Origin: Klebsormidium nitens
Lineage: Eukaryota; Streptophyta; Klebsormidiophyceae; Klebsormidiales; Klebsormidiaceae
Assembly (NCBI GenBank): GCA_000708835.1
Contig: DF237301.1
Coordinates: forward strand, 32,790 to 96,789
Length of the DNA: 64,000 nt
Reading direction: 5' to 3'
The notes under the pieces are model-generated. The model saw nothing but the letters and a program-made list of their open reading frames with translations. It was not told where the DNA came from and made no database searches. The translations under genes were made by a program, and so were the position numbers. Of the stretch, positions 61,601 through 64,000 are shown in pieces; within the stretch, counting starts at the first letter, position 1; every line of letters begins with the position of its first letter.

Positions 61601-62696
61601 GAGGCTCTTCCTGATGCATTTTTTCGATGCAATTGAGGGGGACATCGAGGGCCTTTGGATACACAATCTGAAAGACCCCTCGAGAAAACCACAAAGAGGT
61701 GCTTTTCCAAAAGCCTTGCAAAAAGCCTTCCAAATCTAATTGGCACCAATTTGGCACATGCAGTAGCAGAAGCCCCGCTCCTGCACATCACAAGGACATC
61801 TTGGTAGCAAGGTGCACCGCCTTGACTTGGCAGTGCTTACCGTCTCCTGCTCTGTGCACACGCGGACATAGTCGGTCCCCCCGACATCACGATTCAGGGA
61901 CTGGAACACCTGCAATGTCACCGGCACCTTCTCGAGCGTGCTGAGAAGGAACTGGCTCAAGTCCTCGATGGTCGGGGAAGTCGCTGGCAGGGTCCCGATC
62001 AGGCGTTCCAGAATCAGAATTGACATATCGGGGGCTACTGCAAGACGACGCACACTCTCTGTGAGAACTGCACCCTGCCCTGTGCTACCACTCCCCTAAA
62101 TGCATCAGCCGCAAAGAATCGGCCTTAAGGCTGAATTTTCGGGAGAATAAAGATGTTCACAAGAAGCATCTGCACCATGAAGATCACGAGCCCCATCCTG
62201 CTCGGACAATCTGCATTAGAAAGCGCCTTTTGCAATCCTCACCTTCCCCAGAATGAATGCTTCTCTGGTGGCAAATTTAACAAGAAGGTTGAGGATTGAA
62301 TCAGGAAGAAGAGGAGGGGAGAGCCCTTCCCTGCCAAACAGCAGCTTACAGAAAAGCCTTACCCTTCTGCTTCTTCGCCTCCGCCTCCTCCCTCAGCCGC
62401 TGCCTCTCGTCCTCGTCCCTCCGCCTCTTTGCCTCCGCATCTTCCTTCTGCCGCTGCCTCTCATCCTCCTTCCTTTGCCTCTCATCTGAGACCTTTGTTT
62501 TATACGCCCTAATGAGGGTGAGAAGCGGCACCGGAACATTCTGACAAGTAAGAAAGTCAACATCCGCCTCAGCAAGCGCAAGAGGTTCTGTCAGCAGATA
62601 CTTGTCCAGGATCCCTATATACTCATCTGAAAGATTCTTCGCCGAGGGCAGGTGACCTTCTAGTCCCTTTCTCACTGCATCCAGATCTGAAGACAT
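58657..62696 (-). CDS. Crinkler-like protein: PD-(D/E)XK-type region plus protein-kinase-like domain
   Basis: Six exons, 62696-62363, 62037-61841, 61307-60879, 60268-60072, 59639-59435 and 59079-58657, give 594 residues in one frame. Residues about 70-111 are a highly charged helix (repeated DERQR and EAEAKK). The central part has RPDG (D251) and, 14 residues on, LLLAGEEK (E265-K267), the D...ExK arrangement of PD-(D/E)XK nucleases as seen in Crinkler (CRN) effectors and related eukaryotic proteins. It is followed by QWFAI and GRAKLLLVVVNIYKLLLKL. The C-terminal part is kinase-like: SIVKVIY as a possible lysine strand, ICHRDLRKPNI (HRD at 477-479) and LIDLES (500s) in place of DFG, close to the LIDxE form of CRN and FunK1-like kinases. 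The exon 3 donor (60879) and exon 4 acceptor (60268 or 60262) were chosen by phase. Domain identity is inference from motifs. Confidence 0.75.
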
Positions 62697-63787
62697 GGCT
62701 GAGCTGTCTCCGGGGGGGGCTTACTACAACACCTCAAAAGCGCTTAGGCAGTACAGTTGGGCAGCCGACTCGCACACCGCTGAAGACTGATCAACAAGTC
62801 TCCTTCATGTACACATCTCGTCTCCTTCCGACGTCCCTTATATCCGAATTTCGCGTCTCAAGTGCTCAGCATGGCGCCCTACTAGTATCTGCGTACCAAA
62901 AATGGCGCGTACCCACTGGCGGGCATTTGGAGTCTAACAAAAAGTAAACATCACTGGGTACACTATTGTGAGAGTGGGAGACCGACCATACCACTTGGAA
63001 AGGTAGGAGAGACTGAGAACACGCCAGGCCACTGAGCGCACGCTGCTGATCACTTGGCAGGTTTCAAAAATCAACCCAAGCTGATATGCTGTCCCCATGC
63101 TGTCAATGCTGGATTCACTCTCCACTAGGTAGTATATATAAGCTCATTGTGAGTGACTCCCGGGGTGACTCCTCAAGCTGCGCAACGTCTCACCTCACAT
63201 GCAAGCCTCGTTATGGATCAAAAGGGTATGCTTGTGTCATTGCAGCTCGCCCACTGAAGATTGCCGGTGTTGCTAGAGCGCCCATTTTGTTATGCGGGGA
63301 AACCTTTGCCCTGAACTTCACCTCAGAGCCCCCGGAGTTGTGCGACTGTAGCAGTTGGGTGCATAGCTTATGGGTGTTAGGGCCGAACCGGGCACTTTCT
63401 GTGCATTTCAGCTGAATCACACATCGACGGCCCTCGGCTAAACCCTGCCCATCGGACGGCGTTGAGAGTTGGGTGGGATTTGAGCCTCGCGCCGCCCCCG
63501 GTTGGCGCGGCGCAGGGCGCGCCTGAGAGCCGCGGTCGCAACCTTCACGCGCGCGCTCCGAGTGCCGCCTAAACCCCACCAGGCAATGCACTGCGCTTAT
63601 TCCAGATAAGACTTATTCTTTGTTATATCCTGACGCGACGAATCTTTGGATCCTGACCATCCTGCAGGCTCGAGGTAGTCTCTAGATCCAAAGAGGAAAC
63701 ACACAGACTGCACACAAATGTCAGGGCCAAAGTCCTCGGTCGAAGAAAGTAATGCGAGTGAGGAGACGTAAGGGAGACAGTCAGAGC
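62697..63787. other. 5' flank of the Crinkler-like gene
   Basis: Holds one inverted 95-bp satellite copy (listed separately) and a GC-rich tract at about 63485-63560. An open minus frame of 126 codons at 63211-63591 has low-complexity character and no features I trust. Confidence 0.4.
62888..62996 (-). repeat. 95-bp satellite, isolated copy in opposite orientation
   Basis: Read on the minus strand it gives TGGTATGGTCGGTC, GTGTACCCAGTG, TTAGACTCCAAATGCCCGCC and AGTGGGTACGC, the same order of words as the 54-58 kb arrays. It lies about 200-300 bp upstream of the Crinkler-like gene and in that gene's sense orientation. Confidence 0.85.
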
Positions 63788-64000
63788 GGGGTCAAGGAGA
63801 ATCGGTAATTTCAGGACCGGGGCCGGGGACGCTGTTGGAAGCGGTGACGTGGCGAGGTTTAGGGTTTTGACCGGGGCCTTCCTATTCATGATTGGCCGAA
63901 TGGAGCCTAGCCCAGGATTTTGCCACTAAACCTCGCCACGTCAGCCTTTCCAACAGCGTCCCCGGCCCCGGTCCTGAAATTACCGATTCTCCTTGACCCC
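63788..64000. repeat. Near-perfect inverted repeat, 75-bp arms, cut by window end
   Basis: The arms 63788-63862 and 63926-64000 are reverse complements with about three mismatches in 75, separated by 63 bp. The right arm reaches the last base of the window, so the repeat may extend. Each arm contains GACCGGGGCCGGGGACGC. Candidate MITE/foldback element or hairpin RNA locus. Confidence 0.9.

Noticed and set aside
63211-63591. 126-codon minus-strand open frame as a gene
   Set aside because: GC-driven open frame with Arg/Pro/Ser-rich composition, no splice context and no family feature.

Overview
The window is nuclear DNA of a eukaryote in the green plant lineage. Its genes have many GT-AG introns, plant telo-box motifs occur near gene starts, and two genes belong to plant families: a SLOW MOTION/FBL15-type F-box LRR protein and a GEM-type GRAM protein. 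Moderate GC content, intron-rich genes and odd low-complexity extensions fit a streptophyte alga. A Klebsormidium-like alga is my best guess, inferred from gene content and not proven. I built gene models by hand from open frames, splice sites and codon phase. In every multi-exon model the phases close into one uninterrupted frame, which is the main support for the exon coordinates.

Layout, left to right: (1) the 5' exon of a plastid-type FAD monooxygenase (-, 394-1016, continues off the left edge); (2) a PAP2-family lipid phosphate phosphatase (+, 1617-3346); (3) a small STI1/DP-like protein (-, 4160-7208); (4) a 10-exon F-box/LRR gene of the SLOMO type (+, 9045-23314) with a 6.5-kb intron; (5) a long inverted repeat around an assembly gap (24913-25639); (6) a 13-exon GEM-like GRAM-domain gene with a roughly 970-residue disordered N-terminal extension (+, 26376-36374); (7) a 9-exon, 1986-residue disordered/coiled-coil protein with a candidate EB1-binding SxIP motif (-, 38174-47322); (8) a second gap (49839-50408); (9) a cysteine-containing secreted protein (-, 51210-52979); (10) a Pro/Ser-rich orphan gene whose introns carry a 95-bp satellite (+, 53925-58194); (11) a Crinkler-like protein with a nuclease-type GEEK motif and a kinase-type HRD motif (-, 58657-62696); (12) a near-perfect 75-bp inverted repeat at the right edge.

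The most unusual theme is repeated tandem duplication of exon-intron boundaries. The F-box gene has decayed copies of exon ends inside the neighbouring introns. The GRAM gene has five tandem copies of one exon end, four of them keeping the splice donor, plus a duplicated exon. The 54-58 kb gene has several related short exons separated by introns made largely of a 95-bp satellite, all in the sense orientation. One more unit lies upstream of the adjacent Crinkler-like gene, again in that gene's sense orientation. No shared pathway links the genes. They look like ordinary independent nuclear genes.
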